64,000 nt of DNA from the NCBI GenBank assembly GCA_964035755.1, contig CAXIVR010000001.1:255188410-255252409 (forward strand), in the 5' to 3' direction. This document shows positions 1-11,889 of this stretch, one piece after another (positions within the stretch are counted from its first letter, which is position 1; every line of letters begins with the position of its first letter). The notes under the pieces are model-generated. The model was not told the DNA's origin. It saw only the letters and a list, made by a program, of their open reading frames with translations, and ran no database searches. Both the position numbers and the translations under genes were made by a program. Origin of the DNA: Teleogryllus oceanicus. Its lineage: Eukaryota; Arthropoda; Insecta; Orthoptera; Gryllidae.

Positions 1-265
1 CGAATAATAACAAACATTTAGTGTTATCTCAATAGAGATAAATTTAAAATTCCGATACTAGGATTGTCATCAACAGTTTAAACCAATAGTTTGCAATGAA
101 ACGGAAACAGCATGCTCTCAGACACTATTCATCTCCCAAAATTAGACCCTACAATATCTAATAATGCTTAGGATTGTGATAAACGCTGTCCTGAGACCCT
201 TTCACTGAGAGAAAATTTGTAAAACTAGTCTTGCAAAAGGCCCCTTGCTTTTCTGTAAAGAAAGT
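1..265. other. Unassigned AT-rich DNA
   Basis: No open frame, terminal repeat or known motif recognised ahead of the first R1 copy. Confidence 0.5.
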
Positions 266-1160
266 AGTGGTGCTACATCATATACTTTCTCTTCTTCTTA
301 TATTGAAGTATATAATATATATTACAACTTCTTATATTATACTTCTTATACTATAGTTTTGCTATGTTAACTTTTTTCGAATTTTCGAATACAGAGAGTT
401 TGCTGAAAATGGGATCATCACCTCCTTTCTTGCCATTCTTTGATACATACGAGGACAAAATTTAAAAGAGAAAATTTGGAGCTGATATTGAGATAATAGT
501 TATTTAATAACTCCCCATATTTTATGCAAAACTACACGAAAACTACTCATATTTTCAAAAAATTCTACTTCATGTTGTTTCTAGATCTTTGATAGCAGAT
601 CTTAGTACAAAAAAGTCTACCTTCCATATTGTAGTTATACAAAGACACCGAACAAGTTTTGAACTTTTTTCAGTTTTCGAAAAATCAGGGGCTTCGACGA
701 AAATTAGACCTGCGACTTAGTCCTTTATGCTCTCTGCAGACAAAGTTGTATTGAATGCTTTGGAGCCATTTCTGAGAAAATTTTGAAAATGTTTTGTCTC
801 TTCACGTTATCATGAGGCTTTATGTACCCCCAAAATCGAAATAATAGTTTCAAACTCAGAGGGCCTCGAGTTCATTTAAATCAATCGAGGAATATCAATT
901 TTGAACAAATCGGCTGAACGGCTTAGGCACTAGCGTTGACCTGACTCAGACTTTTGCCGTCAATCAATTTTTCGGTATTAAGGACCCACAAAATATGGAT
1001 TTTGACTATTCAACATGCTGGAGGAAGTAATTTGCCATATATTGGAACAAAATTTATTCACTTTTTCTTTACCAGGGACTGGCAATAAGAGCGTCTGTCG
1101 AAAATCCCCCGTTTTCCGAGGCACGATTAATATATTCTTTTTATGAATTAAGGGAAGTAA
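266..1160 (+). repeat. Interspersed repeat family R1, near full-length copy a
   Basis: Starts with the family landmark AGTGGTGCTAC and runs through the recurrent blocks ATTTTCGAATA, TTGGAGC..TTTGAGA, ATGAGGCTTCATGT-like, GGAATATCAATTTT, CGGCTGAACGG.TTAGGC, TTTTTCGGTATTAAGGACC and CACGATTAATAT. The same block order recurs in the other R1 copies of this window. No coding capacity seen; non-autonomous or relic. Confidence 0.7.
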
Positions 1161-2320
1161 AGTTTCCTTGATCTTTTTAAAATAATTATCTTGTGTCAAA
1201 ATTGTTGAAAATCCTAGTTTTTACAAAATATTACATGTATCTAATATTACTAACGTAGAATTTTTAAGAGAAATGTGGTTTGAACTTTGTACTGGTATTT
1301 TCCAAGTAATTGAAGAAAACATGTATACATATATTTTTTAAAGCGATATCCCAAGTTCAATGTGGCCCACCTCTTGATTTCATCAAAGTGGAACTCTAAA
1401 CCATACGGACTTATTAGCTAATAATACACGCGCATTCTTGATATAATATTTATAATCAACAGCAATGGTACACATTGTTATGTTTCGAAACAACACATAA
1501 TTATCTAAATATAACTACGATGCATAATATATCTAAAAAATTAAAAATAAAATTAACTTTATATAACGAACACTGAATAATTTTAGTTCTGTATCAAAAT
1601 CACAGGCAACGCCCTCTCGGTTTGATAAGTACATCCATACATATTCTCAGCTGGGATACAATGGTTCGGATATTGGAAAGATCAATATAAACTACGGGGG
1701 GGGGGCGAGAGCGCAATCTTATCAATTATTAAAGATAAGATTGGTGATACTATCGGGTTGAATCTGATGTTAGATCATGTTCCTTCTTTCTCCAACTTTA
1801 TTACTCGCTAAAATGAAGAGGTTATATCAGCAGTGAAGTATCTTTACGACACACATTTTTTCAGGAAGGGAACGTATTCATATCCTGCCTTTAAGTTAAA
1901 GACATAATTCAACGGTTTTCGGACCCCATTTAACATAGTAGAAACTATATATTTAACAATATATTGGTCAGCTTGATGGCTAAACTTCTAAAGAATATCT
2001 CGAATAGCTATAAAACAAACGGAAATTGATATACCTCACTTTGGGAATAAACTCTGCATTTAGATGACGTTCGTTAACAAGTCGAACCCCATCCGCAGCA
2101 AAGGAATAAAAGCTTAACTAACGGGTACCTGTGCGCTATAGGGGGGCGATGGGAACCTGCAACATTTATCACGGAAAACGAAAAAAATGATTAGCTTTCA
2201 TTTGATTTATTTGCAGACTGAATAATTGCTAAGAAACAAGGAAAACATCAAAACACAAGGAAATCGAAATGCAGAAATTATAAGGGAAAATGCATGGAAA
2301 TTACTGGTCACGTAAATTAG
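1161..2320. other. Unassigned DNA with a small hairpin
   Basis: No gene recognised. A G8 run sits at about 1698. CAATCTTATC and GATAAGATTG at about 1713-1742 form a 10-bp stem. Confidence 0.5.
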
Positions 2321-3079
2321 AGGTGTTACAACAGCATATACGTTTTACAGACGCTGTAACCGATCTTTGCTCTATCAGAGGAAAAAGTTAAAAACAACAT
2401 TTGGAGCTGTTTTTGAGAATGTTTTATACACTGCATTAACTCCAAGCAGAAATTACGCGAAAACCACCAAAAGCCACGTTGTTTCAAAACAATTACACAA
2501 GACATTTTGTAAAGATCAGACTTCAGAACAGATTTTATTTGAGAGAAGATCTGTCATCAAAATTGCAATTTTACAACGTTAATTTTTTGAAATTTTCGTA
2601 AATACAGTATTTTCGCCGAAAATAAAACTGGTCCCAATTTTTTACCACCCTTTGGTACATACGAGGAGAAAATTTATTGAAAAAAATTAGAGATGTTTTT
2701 GAGAAAATGATTGTTTAAAAAAGACACTACTTCATGAAAAATAAGTGTTAACGTTTTTTTTTTTTTTTTGAAAAATTGTACATGACCTTATTTAAAGATG
2801 TGTCTTTGAACAATAGATTTCATTGAGAAATAAATATCTGTCTTCAATATTGTCATTGTAGTAAGTCGCCGAAACAATTTTGAACTTTTATAATTTTCGA
2901 AAAATCAAAGATTTCAAAAAAAATGGCAATTTTTAATAATTAAAATGTTGTTAAGAATTCTTGTAAATAACCCCAGCATCAAAATACCTGTTTAAAACGC
3001 GCAGTGATCTAGTTAGTTCAGATCGATAGGAAAATATCAATTTTTGGATAAAATCGTCTGAAACAGTTTAGGAGCTAGC
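2321..3079 (+). repeat. R1 copy b (forward, 3' truncated)
   Basis: Begins GGTGTTACAACAGCATATAC, a variant of the R1 start, and follows the R1 block order to GGAGCTAGCGT, where it meets a reversed R1 copy. The pair forms an inverted arrangement with R1 starts outward. Confidence 0.65.
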
Positions 3080-3722
3080 GTAATACTGCGCGACAGAACG
3101 TGGAATTTTCGGCAGAAAAACTCTTATTACAGGCTCTGGTAACGAGAAAGTGGATAAATTCAGTTGATAAATTTAGAAAAAATCCTCTAACGCGTGTGTA
3201 GCCAGAATCCATGCTTTGAAGATTCTTGATACTTAAAAATCGAAAGATGGTAAAACGTCTGTCCATCCGTTCTTCCATCTTTGAACAAGGCTAGCTGCTA
3301 TACCATTCAGCTGATTTTCTCCAAAATTGATGTTCCCCAATCGATCTGGCTGATGTCGCGGCGCTTTGAATTTGAAACCGATGTTTTAATTTTGGGGGTA
3401 CTTTACATGAAGCCCCTGGCTCCATTGTTTTTTATTAAATTTTGCGTTGGATAGTGTGAAGGATCTTTAAGTGAGTGGCGCAGGTCCCATTTTCGTTGAA
3501 AACCCTGATTTTTCGAAAATTGAAAACTTCAAAATTTTGTCCGCCTTTTTCTACAACCACAATTATGAAATTAGAGATTTTTCCTTTACTGAAATCTGCT
3601 TTTTTTAAGATAGATTTTGAAATAAGGTCATGTAAAATTTTTTTAGAAAATTTGAGTTGCTTTCGCATAATTTTGCGTGAAATTACGAGCGAGAAAGTAC
3701 GTGCTGTTTTAGCATCTGTAGT
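3080..3722 (-). repeat. R1 copy c (reverse)
   Basis: The reverse complement shows R1 landmarks: TTTCTCGTTACCAGAGCCTG, a CCCCAAAATTAAAACATCGG block, GCATGCTAAAA-type start and ACTTTCTCGC at its 5' end near 3700. It joins copy b head-on at about 3079. Confidence 0.6.
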
Positions 3723-3733
3723 TTGATATTTTG

Positions 3734-3962
3734 CTTGGGTTTTTTAACGTGGAATCTGAGGGTAGTATCCCCAAGATGGAATATGGCACCACTTTTTGTG
3801 TCTTTCTCGGTCCTGCCGCAAGATGTCGCTTGATCGCAACCGTATCAGGCAGTGCTGCAGATCAAGCGACTCTAGCGGCACGACCGAGAAAGACGCGAAA
3901 AGCCGTTCCATATTCCATCTTGGAGATACTACCCTCAGATGCCTCGTTAGAAAAAAACCAAG
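3734..3962. mobile_element. 229-bp fold-back element (hairpin MITE)
   Basis: The left half from CTTGGGTTTTTTAACG through ATCTGAGGGTAGTAT, CCAAGATGGAATATGG, TCTTTCTCGG and CAAGCGAC is repeated inverted in the right half down to CGTTAGAAAAAAACCAAG. Arms are about 105-110 bp with few mismatches. There is no protein. It could be a MITE whose whole body is the inverted repeat. No clear target duplication was identified. Confidence 0.7.
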
Positions 3963-3969
3963 TTTAAGT

Positions 3970-4095
3970 TCCCACAAAACGAATTTTTCTGACGAAAAAT
4001 CGCCAATTTCTGCTAGAACATTAAAATGCCTTCTTTTTACTACGTAAATACGTAGTAAAGCGTACGTTACTACGTAAGTACGTAGTAAAGCGTGA
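3970..4095 (+). repeat. R1 3' end fragment with two TACTACGTA palindromes
   Basis: CACAAAACGAATTTTTCTGAC..AAAAAT leads to TACTACGTAAATACGTAGTA (4038-4057) and TACTACGTAAGTACGTAGTA (about 4072-4091), which are near-perfect palindromes. TACTACGTAAGTAG is the usual R1 3' end. Confidence 0.55.
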
Positions 4096-4245
4096 AAGTA
4101 AAATTCCCTTCCCACACTCAGGTTGTACGGCGTCATGAGAAAGTTCTCAATGAAGCACCACAATCAGTCTGCAGATATGATGCAAGGCAATCGAAGATAA
4201 TAAGTTTGATAAGTTCAAGAAAATCCATGACCAAGTTTAAAAACA

Positions 4246-5235
4246 AACTAGTAGTGCTACAACAGCGCATACTTTGTCGCATTATTTCTAAATTTGAAAT
4301 TTTCGAAAATTCAGAGAGTTATACGAAAAAAGAACTGCGCCTACTTTAAGAGATCCTTGTTCTCTTCGCAGATAAAAATGCGAAGAAAAAATTTCAAACC
4401 GTATTTGAGAAAATGTTTTTTTTATAATTGCATAAATTTCAAGCACAAATTTCCCCCAAACTACTCGTTATTCTCAAAAATATTGTACATGACTTCCTTT
4501 TAAAGAGATGATTGTTTAGAATTGATTCTGTTTCGGGCAAAATCTCTATCTTCAATTACCTCCCCCTTTACTCATCCAAAACACGCATACCATGGCTACA
4601 AATAACGAATATTTCGTGCAATTTTTGGAAAATTGAACATGACCTTATTTAAAGATCAGAGTTTAAAATTAGATTTTATTATGGGAAAAACTGTCATGTA
4701 TATTGAGGTTGTACGGTGATGCCTCAAAAAATTTGCCCTTTTGCACTGTTCGAAAAATCGGGGATTTCAATGGACATGAGACCTTCACCATGCTCTTCTT
4801 TTACGCTATCCAAAGACAAAGTTAAATCAAAAAATGTTGCGCCATTTATAAGAATATTTTGAAAATGCTTTTGAGGCTTCATGTAAAATACTTTCAAAAA
4901 TCAAAACATCTATTTTAAACTCCCAAAGCCTGGAGTTCGTTCAAATAGATAGGGGAATATCAATTTAGGGAAAACGGCTAATCGATTTAGGCGCTAGCGT
5001 TGGCCACAGACGGATAGACAGACAGACGTTTTGTCATCGATCTTTTTTTCGGTATCAGTGACCCACAAAACATGGATTCTGGCTACACCACGTGTTAGAT
5101 GGTAATTTACTATATACAGGAACCCACGTTTTCGTTATGAGGGTCAGACAATATGAGTTTTTCTGTCGAAAATTCACCGTTTTCTAACGCACGATTACAA
5201 TACTTTTTTGTCTTACTAAGTAAGAGGGAGAAAGT
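4246..5235 (+). repeat. R1 copy d, near full length
   Basis: Opens ACTAGTAGTGCTACAACAGC and contains the whole R1 order: CGCATTATTTCTAAATTTG, TTTTCGAAAATTCAGAGAG, TGTACATGAC, GGGGATTTCA, GGCTTCATGTAAAATAC, GGCGCTAGCGTTGG, the GACAGACAGACGTTTTG block near 5015-5035, GGTATCAGTGACCCACAAAA and CACGATTACAATAC. It is about 990 bp and the best reference copy here. Confidence 0.75.
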
Positions 5236-5364
5236 AAATGTGCACTTGGGGCGGCGATAGATGGGTGCTGGGAAGAGGGTAAGGCAAAATCGAAAATGTA
5301 CCCTTACCAAAGTAATTAGAAAACAAACTAGTACGAGAAAGTCTGTGCCACGAGAAAGTCTGTA

Positions 5365-5630
<266 letters not shown>

Positions 5631-5639
5631 TAATATACT

Positions 5640-7080
5640 TTTTATAAGTATGTAACCGTAAATAATACGTAACATCAATATTTATGTAAATATAATAAAA
5701 GATTTTTTAAATGTCTGTTATGCTTGGTCTTTGTAACTAAAATAATGTATTTTCAATTAAGTGTATTCAGTTTATTTAAGTTACGTTTTTGTTTTTTAGA
5801 AAGTCTTAGAAGCTACGAGATTCTAATTAGTGTCTAAATGTGATTGATACAGTGCCAAAAATTTTAAATGGTTGCATGTAATATATTTATGTTACTAACT
5901 AATAAATATAAGAAGAGTATAGTTTACTTATTGTAAGACCACAAAATTGTGAAACGTGCACAGAATTCACTTCTCCCCCCGTAGCACGTCACACGGAGTT
6001 TTAACTGTTTTTGGCGTAAAAGTAAAAAATTAAAAAACACCACAAAATTCACCAATTTTGTACTACAACAATACAGGAGGATTTCTAGCATAAAGTCCAC
6101 ACTGTTCTGTAATGCCGTTATAAAAGAAAACTGTCTGAATTTGTTTGGTTTTCACAATAGCCACTATATTTTCAGTAATAGTTTAAAACTTTACACAAAT
6201 CTAAATTAATTTATATAGCAAAAGGTATTGGTGGTCTTTAATTACGTTGTTCCTTCCGTTCTTTCAAATATGATTAAACGTTTCGCCATCTTTTGAAATA
6301 ATATTTGTTTTTCTTCTTCTTCACATCGAACTCTACAAAATCCTTTCAATTTATCTGTAACAAATAAAAAGCAGTTCTAATGCCGATGGACAAGAATTTC
6401 TTGAGTTATTTCAAAAGAAGGAAATTGCTGGAGGCCAGATCCGCACTCTCGGATGGGTGATCAAACGGCTCTCAGCGGAAATGCTACACAAGGTTTGTTG
6501 TGAGGCGAGCCATGTGTATCCACCCTATATTCGTAGTTCGGATATCGTCCAGTACATGAGTAGTTCTCTGAAATTTTATATGTTAGATTTTGTATACACA
6601 GCAAAGCTACGATAATGGTGGAAGATGTGAATTGGTCGAATGTTTCATCGAATTTTGTGACACCTCAGAACGAGATTATCATAAATGCCCAATTCGAGAG
6701 CATTTCAACGAAGTAATCTAATCGAGTACGTACGTTTGATAGTACATCGAGACAATCGCTAGCGATAAGACACGCTAAAAGTGCTTACGATGATCCTCCG
6801 AAAAGACAATTAAATCTCTTTAAGATGTTTCGACCACAAAACTAAACTTAAATAGCCATACTAATTTTAGAAAATCCACAATGTAATTAATGGACCAATA
6901 GGCATGTTTAGTAGCTTACGCTGAAATTAGCATTTTAGACCCCGTAAATGTGGTGTAATATCTTAAATGTTGGAATGTGTACATATTTGTAAGTAAGTTC
7001 GAGTGAGTACGGCAAAAAATTAAATGGGTCATTGCCTAAAATTCATATAACTGCTCATTATCTACGTTGTCTCTATCCAC
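5640..7080. other. Unassigned DNA
   Basis: No gene assigned. Reading 6380-6590 forward gives a moderately open, protein-like stretch (QEFLELFQKKEIAGGQIRTL) of about 70 codons that I could not place; it may be a transposon relic. Confidence 0.4.
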
Positions 7081-7082
7081 CG

Positions 7083-7460
7083 TCATATGTGGCTCAGAGC
7101 GTCAATTAATGGCATGGCAGTGCCTCTGACAGGGAGGTCCTAGGGTTCGAGTTCCGACGGTGACAGGATTTTCGACACTAACTACTTGCTCAAATTCAGC
7201 CGCTACCTAGAGGAGTATTCTGGCGGTCGGATGATCTGATCAGTAGTTTTCCGGGAGCTCCCTGGTCGGGAGCTTAGAGCTTGCCATGTGCCCCGCTGGT
7301 GGGAGATACCAGGATGGGGAAATCGCCGCAAGCCGACGGGTAGGGCGGCGCCGGATCTCGCCATCCAGCACATGCACTAGAGGCAGTCGCACGAGAGACA
7401 AGAAGGTTACTGCTGGATTATAAATAGTATAATACACAACGCATTCGCACCGTAGCAACT
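7083..7460 (+). mobile_element. tRNA-derived SINE, copy 1
   Basis: A tRNA-like head shows a pol III A box (TGGCTCAGAGC, 7090-7100) and a B box (GGTTCGAGTTCC, 7144-7155). The body GACAGGATTTTCGACACTA, GAGTATTCTGGCGGTCGG and TCAGTAGTTTTCCGGGAGCT matches the copy at 50395-50880 read in reverse. SINEs are transcribed by pol III from these internal boxes. Confidence 0.75.
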
Positions 7461-7873
7461 CCTGTGGAGTGTCGATGTCACTATTATCAATTTTAAAAAT
7501 ATGTAATTGCAGTTACAAAGAAGTAATTTGTATTGGAAAACGGCGTTTTACTTCCTTACGCGTTTCCAGACTAGTGACGGCTCGTGCTTAAGTTGTACGG
7601 TAGCATAACACCCAGATATTCGAAAAATATCTTATATTATCCTAGGAATATACATTTTCCTTTTAATGACATTCAGTGTTCAAGGTATTGCAGCAATATC
7701 GATGTATATGAAATCATTTTGAAACCAAAGAGCGCCCAACTAGCGCTCTCTCCGGTGTCTGGTGCTCTCGCAGGTATTGCACCACCATGTCACACTCTTG
7801 GCTCTATTACTGAGTTTTCTGCATTTTTTCTTTCGGCAGCACTATTATCAGCGCGCTAGTGAGGCTAATTTTA

Positions 7874-8865
7874 ACTAGTGGTGCTACAACAGCACATTCT
7901 TTCTCGCAATTTTTGTAACAGCTCCACAACATTATACAACTACATGAATTCGCAAAATATCTTTCAACCAGCAACATTTTTTCCGCGCCGAGACTCGAAC
8001 TCAGGCCCATCGAGAATCCCTCGCCGTGCACGCAGTCGCTCTGACGTACTCTCTTGCTCCGACGCTTAATGATCTAATTGCCCATCTCATTATTTCCAAA
8101 CTGCAATTTTCGAACATTCAAAGAGTTCAACGAAAATGAGCCCTACACTATTCTTTTAAGCGTCCCTTCTTTTACTCGTGAAAAAAAAATTAAAGAAAAA
8201 ATTGGAGCGGTTTTTTATATAAATAGCATCAATTTCAAACAGAAATTATGCAGCAAACAAACAACTGTTTGTTTGTTGTTTTTTTTCAAAAAATTGTACG
8301 TTACCATTTTTAAAGAGATGATTTTTAGAACAGATTTTGTTTCAAGCAAAAATCTCTATTTTCAATTTTGTAGTTTTGAAATGTTACGAAACGTTTTGAA
8401 ATTATCAAAAATACAAATTTCCCAGGAAGTGAGACTAGCACCACTTTAGTGCCGTACTTCGATGCATTCGGCGAGAAAATTTAAAGATAAAATTTGGAGC
8501 TCTTTTTGAGAAACTAATTGCTAAAGAACTGCCTATATTTCACGCAAAATTACGCGAAAACTATTCACATTTTCGAAAAATTGTCAATGACCTTATTTAA
8601 AGAGATGTCTTTGAACAACAGTCTTAATTACGGAAAAATCTCGCTTAACCGAACACACCGAAAACATTTTCGAATTTTTATTTTTTTCGAAAATTCGTAG
8701 ATTTCCACGAAAATTTTACCTATATTATTATAGAAGAAAAGGTCACCATTTCTTTTAGCGTCCTTTGCGCTATCCGAGAAAATGTTTATTCAAAAAATTT
8801 GTAGCCATTTTTGAGATACGTTTATAAAGGCGTCGTGTAAAGTATGACTGTGCATTTGATGAGTC
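7874..8865 (+). repeat. R1 copy f, interrupted near its 5' end
   Basis: Opens AACTAGTGGTGCTACAACAG then TTCTTTCTCGCA. The frame of R1 blocks breaks at about 7906 and resumes at about 8086 with CTCATTATTTCC and TTTTCGAACATTCAAAGAG. Later blocks run to GTCGTGTAAAG near 8840. Confidence 0.65.
7906..8085 (-). mobile_element. SINE-like insert with tRNA B box inside R1
   Basis: The reverse strand reads GAGTTCGAGTCTC (8002-7990), a good pol III B box, preceded by CGTCGGAGCAAGAGAGTACG and a tRNA-like arm. The segment splits R1 copy f. No clear A box, so it may be a degenerate tRNA-derived SINE. Confidence 0.5.
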
Positions 8866-9275
8866 CTTTGTGTCAAGTTGACCGCACAGGATGAATCTCT
8901 CTCATACTGTCGCCATTCCTTCACACGGGGCCAGCAGCCCTCGAGAGCGTCGTGAACGGTCGTAAATAAGTGAGCGGAAGATCTAGATATATAGTTGTTG
9001 TATGTGTTGTTTGGGGTGGTTATTGTTGTTGTTGTCGTTGATGATGCTACCCACAAATCACATTTCTCAATACAAATACAAAAACTTGTACCGACAAAAA
9101 TACATACCAAATACAAAAACTCGAGTGCTCACTCGAAATCGAAACCCCGTGTGCGTGGGAAGTGAATATATCTGACACGCTCACTGCGCAAAAAATTACG
9201 TAATAATGTTTCAGAATGGATTTTAGTTAAACTTTGTTTCAATTTATTTACATGAATTGCATACGTTTTATTATA
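8866..9275. other. Unassigned DNA
   Basis: No gene found. A 16-nt near-palindrome TCGAGTGCTCACTCGA is at about 9120-9135. Confidence 0.5.
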
Positions 9276-10094
9276 CGTAGGTAAGTCAATAAATAAGTCG
9301 CAAAACGGTATAGAGGCAATATGAATGAACGTAACTTCTTAAAATGTATTTCACTTTTCTATTCACCCTGAACATTCAGACTCTTATCCATTTCTCGAAA
9401 AGTATTTCCATTTCCATTTCTTTACAAGTCCTTCAAAGCCGACAGCAAAGAAGTCGTTTGGTTGCAGATGCAACAAACGTGTACCCTTTGCAGGTACAAC
9501 ATAACCATTTTCAAACTTTCGCCCACCTAAATGAGATTTTCCCTAAAATGTCATTTAGGTGGGCGACCCTATAGTCCTGTCTCATCTGGCCCCTCCCAGA
9601 TGAGATTAATGTCACTGAAGGCTCAGACAGGACTGTAGGGTAGATGTTCCAAGCGTTCCCAATGAATTGTGAGTAACAGCACTTGAGTTTGTCTTGCTGT
9701 GTAAGGGCGACCATTGTCATCCAGAAGCATTCCCTTTGTCAGGAGGCCAGGTCGTTTCCTCTCCATCATAAAACACTTGTCATCATACACGGGGAGCATT
9801 TTGCGATGCACTACTTCTGGGAAAGTCTTTGGCTCATGAAACGCACGACCGCACGCTATTTTACTGGTGTACACTCTTGCAACCCGCAGTCCACCCGCTT
9901 GCAATACACACCGCAGCACACACACTGCAGTACGTACGCAGTCTTGACTGCCACGAACTGATCCTGGCCGCAACCACGATGACCCGCGACCTCTATGACA
10001 AGCATACATGAGCTGCTATGAAAAGTATGACGTATAATTGAAACATGTTATGGGGTAAACTGACGTTTGCGACTTATTTATTGACTTGCCCTCG
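9276..10094 (-). mobile_element. Deleted mariner-like (Tc1/mariner) transposon
   Basis: TIRs: CGTAGGTAAGTCAATAAATA at the left and, reverse complemented, CGAGGGCAAGTCAATAAATA at the right, both continuing AGTCGCAAA. TA lies directly outside each end (9274-9275, 10095-10096), the family's target duplication. The 819-bp length against a usual 1.3 kb shows internal loss. The CGAGGG..AAGTCAATAA type of terminus is familiar from mariner elements. Confidence 0.85.
9550..10009 (-). pseudogene. Mariner transposase C-terminal remnant
   Basis: The reverse frame reads LLDDNGRPYTARQTQVLLL, then HWERLEHLPYSP, the mariner third-catalytic-aspartate region (HDNARPHTA..HPPYSPDL type). After PYSP the frame decays. 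N-terminal helix-turn-helix and first catalytic block are absent. Not functional. Confidence 0.75.
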
Positions 10095-10734
10095 TATATC
10101 AGTATTCTGAATTTCGGAAATTACATTTCCGTCATTCGATAGAGCAACCTCCAAGTTTGTAGGGGCACCAGCCGCCACAGAGATTGTTGCACTTCTTTGG
10201 TATCAGGGTCCAATGCGAGTTTTTCTGTTGAAAAGTCGTTGGTTCTTGCCGCAACATTACAATACTTTCTGCGTACTACGTAAGTAGTATGCGAAACAGT
10301 GAAAACCAAGCGGAACCTCCTGAAAACGCACTTCCTACTTCAGATAAGTAAATTGAGTGATTGATTGCAGATCATTCGTTGAGTTCTAAACCTGTGAGTA
10401 CTTATGAAATCGCCCCTGAACCAGAAATTAAAAAAAATTAAAATAGCAGTAGCAACAGAGCCCGCAATGCTGTAGGGGCCTGTACAATACCTGGCTCTCC
10501 CGGCAAAGAAACCCCACTAAATTCATTAAAAGGATCTGCCGACAACCCACCAAGAAAAGTTGCGGAAACGAAATTAAATGTTGAGGGGAAAAAAGAAAGA
10601 GATGGTCCAGAAAGACAAACAAGCAAAGAAAAAGAAATACAGTCGGCACTCGTTATAGTGAACTTTTGACTGTAGGGAACTACAGTGACTGCTCCAGATC
10701 CACGTACTTTAGGAATAAACGCTAGATAATGCTG
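10095..10734 (+). repeat. R1 3' end fragment (10195-10300) in unassigned DNA
   Basis: TTGGTATCAGGGTCC, CGAGTTTTTCTGTTGAAAAGTC, ACATTACAATACTTTC and TACTACGTAAGTAG at about 10274-10287 are R1 3'-end blocks. The rest holds nothing recognised apart from CAGTCGGCACTCGTTATAGT at 10641, which looks like a pogo-type terminus with no partner seen. Confidence 0.45.
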
Positions 10735-11267
10735 TTTGGGATCAAAATCAATGGACGGAAACTGTCTCACCAGCGTTTTGCGGATGACATATTTTTATTC
10801 GCAAAATCAGCCAAGAAACTTGAGACAATGTTGAGAGACTTATGCAATCACAGCAAAACAGTGGGTCTCACCTTAAACCTAGTAAAACTATGTTGATGAC
10901 GAATCACGAAGAGATAGAAATAAATGCGAATGATGAAAATGACGTATGTAAAATTTATTTATCTAGGACAGACGATCTTATTTCAATTTCTTCGTCAGGT
11001 CTGATGATGTGATGAAGAAATTGAACGACGAATTGCTTCAGCATGGAATAAATTTTGGCATTACCCTGTATACTTCTAGATAAAACTCAAAAACTTGAGA
11101 CACACAAAATAATATTGGATAGATGTGTTCTACCAATATTGCTGTATGGAGCTCAACCTGGGCCCTGACAGAGAAACAAAGATAGATGCTATTTGTCAAA
11201 GATGGATGAAAAGAAAAATGCTACGCACACAGATCCAACAAAAAATAAGAAATGAAATAATAAGAAC
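10735..11267 (+). pseudogene. Non-LTR retrotransposon reverse transcriptase, left half
   Basis: Reads RFADDIFLFAKSAKKLETML from about 10773, including the FADD catalytic motif, then a stop-ridden stretch, then ILLYGAQ and WMKRKMLRTQIQQKIRNEII. The reading resumes at 11890 after an R1 insertion. Degenerate by frameshifts and stops; no endonuclease part present. Confidence 0.75.
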
Positions 11268-11831
11268 TAGTGGTGCTACAGAATGGCACAGACTTTCTCG
11301 TAGGAAATTTTTCTAATTTCCTTTTGTGGACTGGATTTACGGTCTTGTTCCATAACAATAAGCAGCAAAAAAATTTATTTGAAGGAAAACTCTGTGTTTT
11401 CAATTTCATAGTTGTAGGAAGACGCCAAAAAATTCAAACATTTGCAATTTTCAAAAATTCAAAGTTAACCGTAAAAATCGGACCTACGCCAGCTTTATAA
11501 GTGTATTTTATCTATTCTTATAAGAAATTTAAAGAAAAAAGTTTTGAGTCGTTTTTAAGAAAATTTTGAAAATGACTGGGGGGCTTCAAAATTTCAAAGC
11601 TTCAACTAGAGCCAGATCGAAAGGGGATTCTTCAATTTGGAAAAGATCGAACGTGTGGTTTAGGCGCTAGTAGTGTTCACAGACGCACGAACGGACGGAC
11701 AGACAGACGTTTTGAAAAGAACCACTTTTTCGGTATCAGGAGATCCCAAAACGTGTATTTCCGTTGAAACCTCGAAATCGATTTTCCGCATTACATAATT
11801 TTCTCTATACTACGTATATTACTCCTGTAAT

Positions 11832-11876
<45 letters not shown>

Positions 11877-11889
11877 AGAAAGTGAAAAT
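11268..11889 (+). repeat. R1 copy h inserted in a LINE reading frame
   Basis: Starts at ACTAGTGGTGCTACAGAATG, ends after a GT/TA run and GAGAAAGTGAAAATGAC. It contains GGTTTAGGCGCTAGTAG, GACAGACAGACGTTTTG and CGGTATCAGGAGATCC, and lacks about 400 bp of the middle. The host LINE protein continues on both sides, so both boundaries are defined to within a few bases. Confidence 0.75.
11834..11876. repeat. (GT)n/(TA)n microsatellite
   Basis: About 16 GT units followed by TATATATATG, inside the R1 copy. Confidence 0.97.

Noticed and set aside
3744..4163. 139-codon reverse frame
   Set aside because: It lies across the self-complementary 229-bp element and mirrors itself; no protein motif.
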